From Sphingomonas yabuuchiae (GTDB lineage: Bacteria > Pseudomonadota > Alphaproteobacteria > Sphingomonadales > Sphingomonadaceae), in contig NZ_JACHNX010000018.1 in assembly GCF_014199595.1 (NCBI RefSeq), positions 1 to 61,898 on the forward strand: DNA of 61,898 nt, written 5' to 3'. Under the pieces are notes generated by a model. The model saw nothing but the letters and a program-made list of their open reading frames with translations. It searched no databases and was not told where the DNA came from. Position numbers and translations under genes: made by a program. Of this stretch, positions 17,289 through 26,236 are shown piece by piece (the first letter of the stretch is position 1; every line of letters starts with the position of its first letter).

Positions 17289-18680
17289 ATGGAGGTTGGA
17301 TTGCCTGAACGCTTGCAGGACGGGGCCGTCGCGGTCGCCAATTCCCCCTGGCGTCGGCGCGAGGACGCGCACGCGTCGCGGATGATCCAGGCTGTCGGCC
17401 GATACTGCATCATCCCGGCCGCCATCATCGCCATCTATCGCAGCACCCAGATGTGGTATGGGTATCCCACGTCGCAGGGCGACAATGCGCTGAACGACCC
17501 GTTCCTGATGCAGCTCGTGCTGTATTCGCTCGTCCCGCTCCTCGCGCTGACGACCCTCACCCTGCCCCGCATGGCCGCTCGGTCCATCGTCGAGATGGGC
17601 CCCATGGTCGCCTTGCTCGGAGTGTTTCTGTTCGGCTCGATCGTGACGTCAGCCAACCCCCAAATGTCGCTACGCGGACTTGTCCAGATCATCATCTTGG
17701 CATTGCCTATGATCTACCTTCGCGCATTTTACGGCGCGCGGGGCGCATTCGAACTGCTGCGCAAGGTGATGGGGGTCCTGCTCGTCATCAACTTCCTTTA
17801 CGCCGCCCTATTTCCGCATATCGCCTTCATGAGCGGATCGCTGAACGGGGCCATGCGCGGCATGTTCGTGCACAAGAACGCGTATGGCGCCTATTGCGCG
17901 ATGACCTTCGTGATGATGGTTCCGCCGGACATCAACATTCGCCGCTGGGACCGGTTGCTGCAGGTCGGCTTGTGCGGACTGGCCATGGTCGGCGCCGTTC
18001 TGTCCAAGTCATCAACGGCTGTCGTCTTGCTGATTGTCGGAACCGGCGTGTTGGTCATGATCAACATATTGAGCCGCGTCGAACAGCGGAGCATCCGAGC
18101 GATAACCTTCGGTAGCGCCCTGGTCTTTGCCATTTTGCTTGCCGGGGGCGCGGGCACCGCACTGCTAGGTGAGGTCGCAGGGCAGTTCGGCAAGGACGTC
18201 ACCCTGTCCGGTCGCGCCGAGATATGGCAGACACTTTGGCCCGTTGCGCTGGACAAGCCTTGGCTGGGCCATGGTTTCGCGATGTTCCGCCAGACGGCGT
18301 ATTTCCAGCAGTTCACGACAACGATCGCCTGGGGGCCCCGATCTACGCACAATACCTATCTCGAAATCGTGTTGAACTCCGGCTTTCCCGTATTGATCGT
18401 GTGGTTGTCCATCGTCCTGGGGGCAATTTTTCGTGCCGTCCTGCTCGTGAATGTGACGAAGCCCGACTATCGCCCGTTGCAAAAATCGGTAGCAGCCATC
18501 GTTCTCGTCCTGCTGGTCTCGACCAGCGAAGCTGGGCAGATGCTAGGTCCCCAGCCCTCCTGGCCGATCCTGGTCCTCGCGCTCTATTGTATCGCTGCCG
18601 CTACCAATGGTCGACTGCGCAGGAACTCCGTCGACGGCCCGACTTGGAACGGCTGGGTGGCCAGCCCTGCGCCGCGCTGA
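17289..18680 (+). CDS. Wzy-like EPS polymerase (O-antigen ligase/polymerase family)
   Basis: About 463 residues with 10-12 membrane helices and the large periplasmic loop of Wzy_C proteins (SGRAEIWQTLWPVALDKPWLGHGFAMF ... STHNTYLEIVLNSGFP). It would link lipid-borne repeat units at the periplasmic face. Position after the OPX and barrel genes matches GelG/SpsG. The ATG at 17289 opens the frame, but GGAGG just inside it is well placed for a TTG at 17301, so the true protein may be four residues shorter. It converges on the acyltransferase gene with a 4-bp gap. Confidence 0.87.
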   Translation: MEVGLPERLQDGAVAVANSPWRRREDAHASRMIQAVGRYCIIPAAIIAIYRSTQMWYGYPTSQGDNALNDPFLMQLVLYSLVPLLALTTLTLPRMAARSIVEMGPMVALLGVFLFGSIVTSANPQMSLRGLVQIIILALPMIYLRAFYGARGAFELLRKVMGVLLVINFLYAALFPHIAFMSGSLNGAMRGMFVHKNAYGAYCAMTFVMMVPPDINIRRWDRLLQVGLCGLAMVGAVLSKSSTAVVLLIVGTGVLVMINILSRVEQRSIRAITFGSALVFAILLAGGAGTALLGEVAGQFGKDVTLSGRAEIWQTLWPVALDKPWLGHGFAMFRQTAYFQQFTTTIAWGPRSTHNTYLEIVLNSGFPVLIVWLSIVLGAIFRAVLLVNVTKPDYRPLQKSVAAIVLVLLVSTSEAGQMLGPQPSWPILVLALYCIAAATNGRLRRNSVDGPTWNGWVASPAPR

Positions 18681-18684
18681 CCGG

Positions 18685-20673
18685 TTAATTCGGAAGCCTC
18701 AATGTGCGGGTGGCGTAAACGGCCCCTGCACGCGACAGATGATGGGCGTCCCCATAGAGGATGTGCCCCGCATGGCGGAACCGGCATCCGGCTTCGTTGC
18801 ATAGTCCCATAGTCGGGTCGAACAGCGTGACGCCCGGCACCTGTCGTGCGACATGGGCGAGCACGCCACGGGCCTGATCGGCAATGACCCGTGACCGGGG
18901 CAGTCGATCGTCGCTTACGCCCTTGTGCTTGGGATCGGCGTCCAGCCAGTTCGACACTAGCGCACGCTGGGGCATGATATCGACCAGTGCGACGCTATAG
19001 GGATCGATCGCGAAGTGCGGAACGTCCTGCACGATGACCACCTGGCGGCCCATCTTGCGAAGCACCTCCGCCGTATGGCGCAAACCGACCGCCAGTGTCT
19101 GACGCTGGCGGACCATCCACGCCGCGCGCTGGGCCGGGTTGCTGGGCCGATCGACCATGGTCTGGCGGTCCTGCGTGACGAAGGACGACCAATATCCCGC
19201 AAGGACCAATATCCGGATTTCCGGATGCGCGGCGACGGTCGACAGGACGCGCGCCATGAACGCCGCGCACTCGCGATGATGCATCGGATAGCGGTCCAGC
19301 ACGCGGCTATAGCCGATGATAGGCTGGCATGACGATTTGGTCATCTGATAGACGGCGAGCGAGCGTCGCTCCGCAATCTGCCGCACGCCCTCCACCAGCG
19401 AATTGGCATGGCTGTCCCCCACGACCGCCACGGCGGGTCTGCCGCTGACGGGCAGGCACGACAGCTGCTCGCTGGGCGTGGAGTCGCCATAGGATGTCAG
19501 GCAGGGATTGGACATGGCGCTCCGCACGTCCCCATCCGCCTCCCTCAGCGCGGGCGAGGCGAGACGCGAGAGCCCGCCGCTCAGGTCGATTACCCCCAGC
19601 GGGATCACGACCGCCCCGAGCACCGCACCATAGCACCGCATCGATGGCAAAGAGGCCGGACGGCTGCGGCGAAAGGGCTGTTCGACAAGCGCATAGCTGA
19701 TCATCGCGATCGCGAAGGTCGCGATCAGGAAACCGATGCGCGCCATCGGCTCCAGGTCGATGCCAAGCAGGTTCATCGCGGCCAATGGGGGCCAATGCCA
19801 CAGATACCAGGAATAGGAATATCGCCCGATCACCACGCCGGGTTTCGCCCCCAGCCCATAGCGGTTCAGCACGGAACGAGGCGCGGCGATCAACGCCATG
19901 CTGCCCAGCACAGCCAGCGCTCGAAGGACGACGACCGAAACGGGGTAGGTGATAACCAGAGCCGATCCGAGCAGGACAACTCCCAGCGCCGCAAAGCCAT
20001 CGGCGAACCGGCGCGAGGCCAGCCTCTTGTTGCCGGTCAGATCAACGGTCGCCAACCATGCGCCCGCAGCGAACTCCCAGGCGCGGAACGGCAGAAGATA
20101 AAAGGCCGCATCGGGTCGATACCATTCGAAAGCCGTCGCCGCCGCAAAGGATAACGCAATGATGACCGCAAAGAATTTCGCCAGCGCGCGAGGGCCTTTG
20201 GGAATGATCCCGACGATCAGGGGCGGCAACACCAGATAGAATTGCTGCTCCAGCGACAGCGACCAGGCCATCATCAGCAGTTGGCGGGACGCCTTTGGCG
20301 AAAAATAGTCGACGAACCCCAGGAATGCGAAATTCGATATGCCGAATATCGTCGAAATCGCGGTGACCGCGTAAACCTTGAGCTCGTACGGTGTCATGAA
20401 GACCATAGCGAACAGCGTTGCGGTGACGATCACTGCGACCAGCGCTGGCACCAGGCGACGGGCCCGACGCCGATAGAAATCGAGATAGCTGAACCGCCGC
20501 TGATCGACCCGGCGACAAATGTCGGATGTAATGAGGAAGCCACTGATTACGAAGAAGATATCGACGCCAACATAGCCGTTGGCCAGATGACCGACGTCAT
20601 AGTGGAACAGCACGACCGCCAGAATGGCGATCGCCCGCAAACCTTCGATATCGGCTCTGAATCCCAACCCCAT
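18685..20673 (-). CDS. acyltransferase-3 / SGNH fusion (OafA-like O-acetyltransferase)
   Basis: A 662-residue membrane protein. Residues 1-340 form an acyltransferase-3 domain with about ten helices (FRADIEGLRAIAILAVVLFH, then MAWSLSLEQQFYLVLP). Residues about 400-655 form a periplasmic SGNH domain with GDSHAN at 419-424 and a late GDAHHLS (DxxH) block. Such fusions O-acetylate cell-surface glycans. In this locus the likely target is the EPS repeat unit. It is transcribed toward the polymerase gene. Confidence 0.9.
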   Translation of the reverse strand: MGLGFRADIEGLRAIAILAVVLFHYDVGHLANGYVGVDIFFVISGFLITSDICRRVDQRRFSYLDFYRRRARRLVPALVAVIVTATLFAMVFMTPYELKVYAVTAISTIFGISNFAFLGFVDYFSPKASRQLLMMAWSLSLEQQFYLVLPPLIVGIIPKGPRALAKFFAVIIALSFAAATAFEWYRPDAAFYLLPFRAWEFAAGAWLATVDLTGNKRLASRRFADGFAALGVVLLGSALVITYPVSVVVLRALAVLGSMALIAAPRSVLNRYGLGAKPGVVIGRYSYSWYLWHWPPLAAMNLLGIDLEPMARIGFLIATFAIAMISYALVEQPFRRSRPASLPSMRCYGAVLGAVVIPLGVIDLSGGLSRLASPALREADGDVRSAMSNPCLTSYGDSTPSEQLSCLPVSGRPAVAVVGDSHANSLVEGVRQIAERRSLAVYQMTKSSCQPIIGYSRVLDRYPMHHRECAAFMARVLSTVAAHPEIRILVLAGYWSSFVTQDRQTMVDRPSNPAQRAAWMVRQRQTLAVGLRHTAEVLRKMGRQVVIVQDVPHFAIDPYSVALVDIMPQRALVSNWLDADPKHKGVSDDRLPRSRVIADQARGVLAHVARQVPGVTLFDPTMGLCNEAGCRFRHAGHILYGDAHHLSRAGAVYATRTLRLPN

Positions 20674-20877
20674 TACCGCGTCGTACCGCCTATGCCCTGC
20701 ATCGTTGTGCCCAGAGGCAAGACGTCCAACACTTCAATCGCTTGCCCTATCCCGGCGTCATGACATTCGACGAACCCGAGGGGCATATCCCAAATGGTAT
20801 AGAGACCGTCCCTTTGACGCGCGCCGCCATGCCACACGAACCATTTCAGGACGTTGCAGGCCATCGCGAAACAGAAA

Positions 20878-20906
20878 CGGGCGACCGACATAGTGTCGGC
20901 CGCCCG
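20878..20906 (-). terminator. terminator after the beta-helix lyase gene
   Basis: Arms of 13 bases (20878-20890 and 20894-20906) pair with one mismatch around a 3-base loop. On the minus strand the hairpin is followed by TTTCTGTTTCG. Confidence 0.7.
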
Positions 20907-20967
20907 CCATTTCGTCCTGACCAAACGGGTCGGGATCCTTCGGAACCCACCCGGATGCGAGGGGGTA

Positions 20968-22956
20968 TCAGAGGACCAGCAGGTCACCTGCCGTAAGGTG
21001 CGGCGTCAGGTCGATGACCAGCGCGCCCTGATCATAGCTGCCGCCATGGGCCGCCTTGTAGACGAAGCTGTCGCTCGTCTTGTGGTCGGCGACCATCCGG
21101 GCATTGGCATCGGCATCGAGCGTGTAGGTGAACGCACCGCTGGCATCGATATGGAGCGTGCCGTACGCGCCCTTGAGGTCGATCGCGCCCTTCGACACGG
21201 TCTGTCCACCGACGGTGCGCAGCGAAAGGATGCTGCCGTCGGACATGATGTCGTTGGTCGAGACATTGCCCGTCACGACATGGCTGTCGGCGCCGATCTT
21301 ATAGAAATCGTCGACCGCCTTGGCCTTCAAGACCGGCGCGCCGGACTTTGCCGCGGCCTTTGCCGCCGCGCTCGTTACGTCCTGGGTGCCGACATAGGCG
21401 GACAGGTCGATCGTCAGGCTCGACGTGACGACCTTGCCGCTGTCATTGGCCTTGTACTGGAAGCTCTCGGTCGGGGTCGCGACGTTCTTCAGCTTGGCCA
21501 GGGCGCCGGTGTCGAGCGCGTAGGTGAAGTGGCCGTTGCTGTCGACGTGCAGGGTTCCATAAGCACCCTTCAGGTCGACACCCTGTGCTCCGATCCGCGA
21601 ACCGCCGACGGTGCTCAGCCCCAGCTTGTTACCCGCGGCGTTGATGTCGTTATCCAGGATGTTGCCGGACATCTTGGTGCCCGAGACATCCATCGCATAA
21701 CGATCGGCGTTGATCCCGATCTTCTGGATCTTGTTCAGATTCTCGGAATAGCTTTCCTGCAGGATCTTGGCCGCGGCGGCATCGGCCTGCGCCTTCAGCA
21801 CCGCGTCGGCCTGCGCCTTGGCGACGGCATCGGCCTGGGCCTTGGCGACCGTGCTGGCCTGCGCCTTGACGTCAGCCGACATGTTCGCCGCGGTCGTCTG
21901 AAGGTTTCCGCTGACATCGAAGACGCTCTTCAGGCCGTTGCCGGCAATCTGGGTCAGCTTGCTGTCGACGACGACATTGTCGTGGAAGGCACCGGTGGCT
22001 TCCTTGTCGATCTTCAGCGCGGCGTTGGCGACGCTGACGAAGGTGTTGTTCGCAATCTGGATGTTGCTGCGGCTGACATTGCCGTCACGCGACAAGCCGG
22101 TCAGCGCCACGCCGAAGTTCGAGCCCACGACCTCGTTGCCCGAGATCGTGTAGTTGCCGATATCGATACCGGCGCTGGCCATGATCGCCGACGACCACGC
22201 ATATTTGTTCTGACCGCTCAGCTTGTTGTCGGTGATCTGGACGTTCCAGCCATTGATCGCGACACCGAAGCTGCCCCCCTTCACTTCGTTGCCCGAGGCG
22301 ACGACGTTCGAGCTGGAGTTGACCATGATCCCGCCCTTGGTGGAGTCGGGAGACGTCGACTGGTCGATCTTGTTGCCGCTGATCTTGACGTTTGACGAGC
22401 TGGTCACCTGGATGCCGTCGGCGGTGCCGCCCACCAGATTGGACATGACGTTGTTGACGATGGTCAGGTCCGTCATGTCGACGACATAGATGCCGTCGTT
22501 CGACACATGGTCGAACTTGCTGTTGGAGATGGTGACGTTCTTGCTCGTCTTCATCGAGATGCTGCCCGTACCCGTGGCGGTACCGGCATTGATGAGCGAG
22601 ACATGATCGATGACCCAGTTCTCGGCCTGGGCGGCATAGATCGCATTGAAGCCGGTCGAGAAGGTCAGGTCCTTGATGACGATGTTCGCCGTCTTGGTGC
22701 CGTAAATGCCCTGCTTGCCGGTGAAGGTCGGGTCGGTACCGGTGCCATAGGCGCCGATCGTGATCGGCTTGTCGGTGGTGCCCGAACCGTTGATGGTCAG
22801 CATGTCCGCATAGTTGCTGCCGCGCGCCAGCAGAACCGTGTCGCCCGCCTGCAGCTTGATGCTCGAAATCTTCGCAACCGACTGAAACGCCGCACCCGCA
22901 CTGGTGCCGGCATTCTTGTCCGAACCGTTGGCAGCATCGACATAATAGGTCGTCAT
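20968..22956 (-). CDS. beta-helix polysaccharide lyase-like protein with two cadherin-like domains (type I secreted)
   Basis: A 662-residue protein without an N-terminal signal peptide. Residues about 1-350 form a right-handed beta-helix with parallel repeats (for example VTISNSKFDHVSNDGIYV, VKISGNKIDQS) and the YYVDAANGSDKNAGTS start common in polysaccharide lyases. Residues 363-397 are an Ala-rich linker made of an 8-residue repeat (AKAQADAV). Two VCBS/cadherin-like domains follow (about 415-520 and 545-655; signatures YGTLHVDSNGHFTYALD and YGTLHIDASGAFTYTLD). The hydrophobic C-terminus (TAGDLLVL) could be a type I secretion signal, and a type I system is encoded 5 kb away. It occupies the GelR/SpsR lyase role; catalytic residues were not identified. 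Confidence 0.82.
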   Translation of the reverse strand: MTTYYVDAANGSDKNAGTSAGAAFQSVAKISSIKLQAGDTVLLARGSNYADMLTINGSGTTDKPITIGAYGTGTDPTFTGKQGIYGTKTANIVIKDLTFSTGFNAIYAAQAENWVIDHVSLINAGTATGTGSISMKTSKNVTISNSKFDHVSNDGIYVVDMTDLTIVNNVMSNLVGGTADGIQVTSSSNVKISGNKIDQSTSPDSTKGGIMVNSSSNVVASGNEVKGGSFGVAINGWNVQITDNKLSGQNKYAWSSAIMASAGIDIGNYTISGNEVVGSNFGVALTGLSRDGNVSRSNIQIANNTFVSVANAALKIDKEATGAFHDNVVVDSKLTQIAGNGLKSVFDVSGNLQTTAANMSADVKAQASTVAKAQADAVAKAQADAVLKAQADAAAAKILQESYSENLNKIQKIGINADRYAMDVSGTKMSGNILDNDINAAGNKLGLSTVGGSRIGAQGVDLKGAYGTLHVDSNGHFTYALDTGALAKLKNVATPTESFQYKANDSGKVVTSSLTIDLSAYVGTQDVTSAAAKAAAKSGAPVLKAKAVDDFYKIGADSHVVTGNVSTNDIMSDGSILSLRTVGGQTVSKGAIDLKGAYGTLHIDASGAFTYTLDADANARMVADHKTSDSFVYKAAHGGSYDQGALVIDLTPHLTAGDLLVL
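21766..21870 (-). repeat. 24-bp coding repeat (AKAQADAV linker)
   Basis: Four consecutive units of about 24 bases encode the 8-residue Ala-rich repeats joining the beta-helix to the cadherin-like domains. The near-identity of units makes length variation by slippage possible. Confidence 0.75.
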
Positions 22957-23045
22957 GTTCCGTCGTCTCCGGGGAAGGAAGCCGTGATCTTCCCGATGAG
23001 ACGGTAGTGGCGATGACTCCGGAAACGGTCGGTTACATGGAAGGG

Positions 23046-23066
23046 TTAACGCATTGTATACGTTAA
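23046..23066. promoter_or_regulatory. TTAACG/CGTTAA dyad upstream of the lyase gene
   Basis: TTAACG (23046-23051) and CGTTAA (23061-23066) are inverted around 9 bases in the AT-rich region upstream of the minus-strand lyase gene. A third CGTTAA lies at 23108-23113. The arrangement could be a regulator site; the spacing does not fit the CtrA consensus. Confidence 0.3.
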
Positions 23067-23163
23067 ATCGCTGTGTTTATGGACCATTTTTCGGGCTTTC
23101 GGCGGTACGTTAAGATACCTTTCCGTGTCTTTAATTCGCCGATAACGCATTTTTGGCCCGCAA

Positions 23164-23207
23164 AAATGTTAACGCCGGCGTCCCGAAGGACACCGGCGTT
23201 AACATTT
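23164..23207 (-). terminator. terminator after the two-cadherin-domain gene
   Basis: A perfect 15-bp inverted repeat (AAATGTTAACGCCGG / CCGGCGTTAACATTT) with a 14-base loop is followed on the minus strand by a T run (ATTTTTG). Confidence 0.85.
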
Positions 23208-23254
23208 GCATTGCAATCGATTCGCTCGCCGCCGGGGTGGCGAGCGACGCCCGA

Positions 23255-23995
23255 TTACACGCCCGGCGCGACGTTGAAGTCGATCGTCAGGATCGCATAG
23301 TCGGTGTTGTTGCCCTGGCCGTTCTGGCCGTCATGCGGCTTGTAGGCGAACTTTTCGACGCCTGCATTGCCGTTGAGAGCGATGGTGTCCGGATCGGTCT
23401 GGTCGACGACATAGGAGAAGACGCCCTTGTCGTTGATCGTCAGAGTGCCGTACACGCCCTTGATCTCGACATTGCCGAGGCCGGTGATGTGATAGTTGGT
23501 GTTGGTGGCGAGGTCGATCACGCCGCCGACATGCAGGGTATCACCGTCCGGATCGCTGTCATTCGCCAGGACGTTGCCGCCAGCGACGGTCGAATTGGTG
23601 GTGACGAAGTCGTCAACCGCGACCGGGCGCTGGTTGGCCATGCCCATGACGTCGAACTTGATGATGCCCTGATCGTAATTGCCCTGGCCGTCACGGATCT
23701 TGATGGTGAAGTCTTCGACCATCGTGCTGCCGGCGACGAAGTTGACGCCCTTGTTCAGCTCGTAGGTGTAAGTGCCGTCCTGGGCGATGGTCAGCGTGCC
23801 ATACTGGCCCTGAATGACGTTGACGCCCTTGCCGCCGCCGATCGAGCCCGCGATGTACGCACCATCGACGCGCGCCACGGTGATGGCGCCGCCATCCGCG
23901 TCGGTCGCGCCACCGTTCAGCAGGATGTTGCCCGTCATGGAGCGGGTCGTCTCGTTCAGCTTCATGGTCTGGTCGTTGAAGATGGGCTTCGCCAT
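23255..23995 (-). CDS. secreted protein of two cadherin-like (VCBS) domains, Rap-like architecture
   Basis: A 246-residue protein made almost entirely of two cadherin-like domains, with signatures YGTLTIAQDGTYTYELN and YGTLTINDKGVFSYVVD and Asp-rich turns (DSDPDGDTL) that could bind calcium. No signal peptide is present. Size and architecture match rhizobial Rap proteins, which leave by the PrsDE type I system and bind acidic EPS. The same domain type is fused to the lyase encoded just downstream. The ATG at 23995 has AGGGAT 8 bases upstream; an open frame extending to 24286 has no gene-like character. Confidence 0.78.
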   Translation of the reverse strand: MAKPIFNDQTMKLNETTRSMTGNILLNGGATDADGGAITVARVDGAYIAGSIGGGKGVNVIQGQYGTLTIAQDGTYTYELNKGVNFVAGSTMVEDFTIKIRDGQGNYDQGIIKFDVMGMANQRPVAVDDFVTTNSTVAGGNVLANDSDPDGDTLHVGGVIDLATNTNYHITGLGNVEIKGVYGTLTINDKGVFSYVVDQTDPDTIALNGNAGVEKFAYKPHDGQNGQGNNTDYAILTIDFNVAPGV

Positions 23996-24610
23996 GGTGA
24001 TGATCCCTGTTTTTGCGTGTTGAAACTGTGAATGCTTAGCGATGTGGCAGCGTGCCGCCTCTCTACTGCCCCATATGGTAAGCGCCGGGTTAACCAGAGG
24101 AAGAGCGAATGTTTCCCCGCAATTTCGAACTGTCCCGAAGTGAAGCGATCCGGCATGGGGGGAGGCGCGCGGCCGTGCTGTAAGGATCAGCCAACGGAAC
24201 CGTAGAATTGAAACCGCGTTCTCGTCCGTTTTTCCCGATGCGCCGAACTCGGGATAATCACCATGATATCCGGTATCCAAAAGCACCGGTCGAGGAGCGA
24301 TCAGACTTCAATACGCCGTGAAGTCGCGCATTTCTGCCATTTCGCGCTCAATTGTCCGGCGATGAGGATCACCGTCTGCGGCATTCATTACGGTGACACA
24401 CTGAATCGATAGGGTCAGGCTAAGGCCGAATCCGCCCAAACCCGCCCTGGGATGAAAATAAATTTAAACTTGGCTTTTATGGTCGAGACTTATGGCCGCT
24501 GGTTGTCAAAAGGGTCAGTTTGACGCGGGCCGATAACAAAGTTCCGAACGCCAACTCCATTCATCGTGGAAATCGCGCGCTTCATCGTAATGATTTCAAT
24601 CGCGCAAAAA
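23996..24610. other. long AT-richer intergenic region
   Basis: About 615 bases without a credible gene, upstream of the two-cadherin-domain gene and downstream of the SGNH gene's terminator. It holds an AT-rich patch around 24455-24480 and a small dyad GTCAAA (24505-24510) / TTTGAC (24519-24524). A promoter and regulator sites for the secreted EPS-binding protein are plausible; nothing more was recognised. Confidence 0.4.
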
Positions 24611-24636
24611 CCCGCCATTTTGAAGAAAATGACGGG
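24611..24636 (-). terminator. Rho-independent terminator after the SGNH gene
   Basis: CCCGCCATTTT and AAAATGACGGG pair with one mismatch around a 4-base loop. The minus strand continues with TTTTTG, giving a classical U tail. Confidence 0.85.
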
Positions 24637-24667
24637 CTGATGGCTTTCAAATGAGATTCTACCCGAA

Positions 24668-26233
24668 TCAGCGCAGCTTTCCCTTGTCCTGCTGCGGAAC
24701 CGACGCCGCGATATGACGGATCATCCGTGGCCTGGGATGGGTGCCCGTCCGTGGCGAGTTCACGCCGTCATTCGCATTCGGCGCAAAGACCTCGGTTCCG
24801 GCGGGGGCGACGGTCCGGCTTCCCGCATAGTGAAGCCTGCAAGTCCACGCACCCGGTTGGCCCGATATCGCCACGACCGTCGCGATATCGGCCGTCGCGC
24901 CGGACGTCCATTGCAGCGTATCGCCGATCTCCGGCGCGTCGACGAGCGTGATCATGTCGTACGTGGCCGTTCCGTCCGTCCCCGCCTGTTGCGCCAGCTG
25001 TGTCACGAAGAACGGCTCGGGCCACCTGCCCTGGGTGTCGGATAGCCCGGCGGGACGCACGACCTCGATATAGGCGGCAACGGTGCCGTCCATGCCTGCC
25101 GCCTTGTCCGCCTCCAACTGGTAACGGAGCCCGTTCGGCCATTCCCCGCCCAGCTGATAGCCCTGCCCCGCAAGTGTCCGGAAGCCGTCGGTCGAGTTGG
25201 GATGGATGACCTGCCCGACCGCGATGATGGGCGTGCCCGGATGGCGCACGAGGATACGATCGTTCAGCGCCTTCCAGTTCGCGCGCATCACCGCATAGCC
25301 GCCGCTGTCATAGTCGTTGCGTCCCATCTGGTTCAGGATGCAGGTGAAAGGCCGCCGCCCGCCGTTCATCGCAACGATCTGGTCGATGATATCCCAGCGT
25401 CGCGACGCATTGGCCGCGATCAATTCCCGCTTCGATGCCGCGCCGGGCAGGCCGATGACCGCATGGGGAGTCCGACCGAGCGGTCCGGCACGGTCCAGCC
25501 AGCGCCGCAGCCAGCCCATGTTGCGCCGGGCATCGGCCACCAGCGGGCTATCCGCCTGACGCTCGCCGATGGAGTCGCAGACGATCAGCGGCACCGGGCG
25601 ACCGTCCCAGCCCTTCGCGACCATGAAGTCCGGCCCATAATATGCCGGAAAGCTCATGCTATCGAGCGAGGCGGTGCTGGCCGTGTCGCTCCCGATCAGA
25701 GCCATCAGCGCGGCGGCATTGTCCGCCCCCCAGACCCGCTCTCCCCGCCGCGAGGTGATCTGATAGACCGGGATCTGCCGCTCCCCCGCCGCCGTGGAAT
25801 ATAGAGTGTAGACGGTCACGAGCGATTCCGGCGGGACGGCCAGCGACAGGTCGTCGCTCCAGGCGCCCGTCGAACCGCTCGCGACCGACAGGTCCGCCGC
25901 CCCCGCAAAGCGACAGGCCGTCGCCGGACCGCCATTCACCGAAACCCAGACGCCGTGCACCGTCATCGCGTTGCCCGGCAGGACCGTCTCCTGCGGACTG
26001 TTGCTGCCCTCGGTACAGGCGAAGCCCGAATAATGAAGCCGCAGATGGTCGATCGCATATTGCGGCGATCCGAAGATCAGCTTGGTCATGACGAAGCGCG
26101 TATCCGCCTGCGCCGTCACCAGCGCGCCCGACGGCATGCGTGCGCCGGACGCCCAGAACATATAGCGGTCCGGATCGCCCGACATGCGCGGATTGCCGAA
26201 GGCGGGGCGATTGCCCGCATAATCCTGCGCCAT
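24668..26233 (-). CDS. SGNH hydrolase resembling the GTA head-spike fibre
   Basis: A 521-residue protein without a signal peptide. An N-terminal part of about 200 beta-rich residues precedes an SGNH-hydrolase domain: block I VCDSIGE (S221), a Gly block (GLPGA, 261-265), NQMGRND (N306) and a late GTHPRPRM His. An unusual inserted segment (residues about 380-480) precedes the last block. It begins three bases after the stop of the spike-base gene, the same gene order as the Rhodobacter GTA head-spike base and fibre pair (rcc01079/rcc01080), whose products contact capsule. It may be a capsule-binding esterase from a GTA or phage, now serving EPS deacylation. No other GTA structural gene is nearby. 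Confidence 0.75.
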   Translation of the reverse strand: MAQDYAGNRPAFGNPRMSGDPDRYMFWASGARMPSGALVTAQADTRFVMTKLIFGSPQYAIDHLRLHYSGFACTEGSNSPQETVLPGNAMTVHGVWVSVNGGPATACRFAGAADLSVASGSTGAWSDDLSLAVPPESLVTVYTLYSTAAGERQIPVYQITSRRGERVWGADNAAALMALIGSDTASTASLDSMSFPAYYGPDFMVAKGWDGRPVPLIVCDSIGERQADSPLVADARRNMGWLRRWLDRAGPLGRTPHAVIGLPGAASKRELIAANASRRWDIIDQIVAMNGGRRPFTCILNQMGRNDYDSGGYAVMRANWKALNDRILVRHPGTPIIAVGQVIHPNSTDGFRTLAGQGYQLGGEWPNGLRYQLEADKAAGMDGTVAAYIEVVRPAGLSDTQGRWPEPFFVTQLAQQAGTDGTATYDMITLVDAPEIGDTLQWTSGATADIATVVAISGQPGAWTCRLHYAGSRTVAPAGTEVFAPNANDGVNSPRTGTHPRPRMIRHIAASVPQQDKGKLR

Positions 26234-26236
26234 GGC

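Noticed and set aside
21766..21870. CRISPR-like repeats
   Set aside because: The units are contiguous, in frame with the lyase gene and encode an Ala-rich linker; there are no spacers or cas genes.
23046..23066. CtrA binding site
   Set aside because: The TTAA halves are 13 bases apart where the CtrA consensus needs 7.
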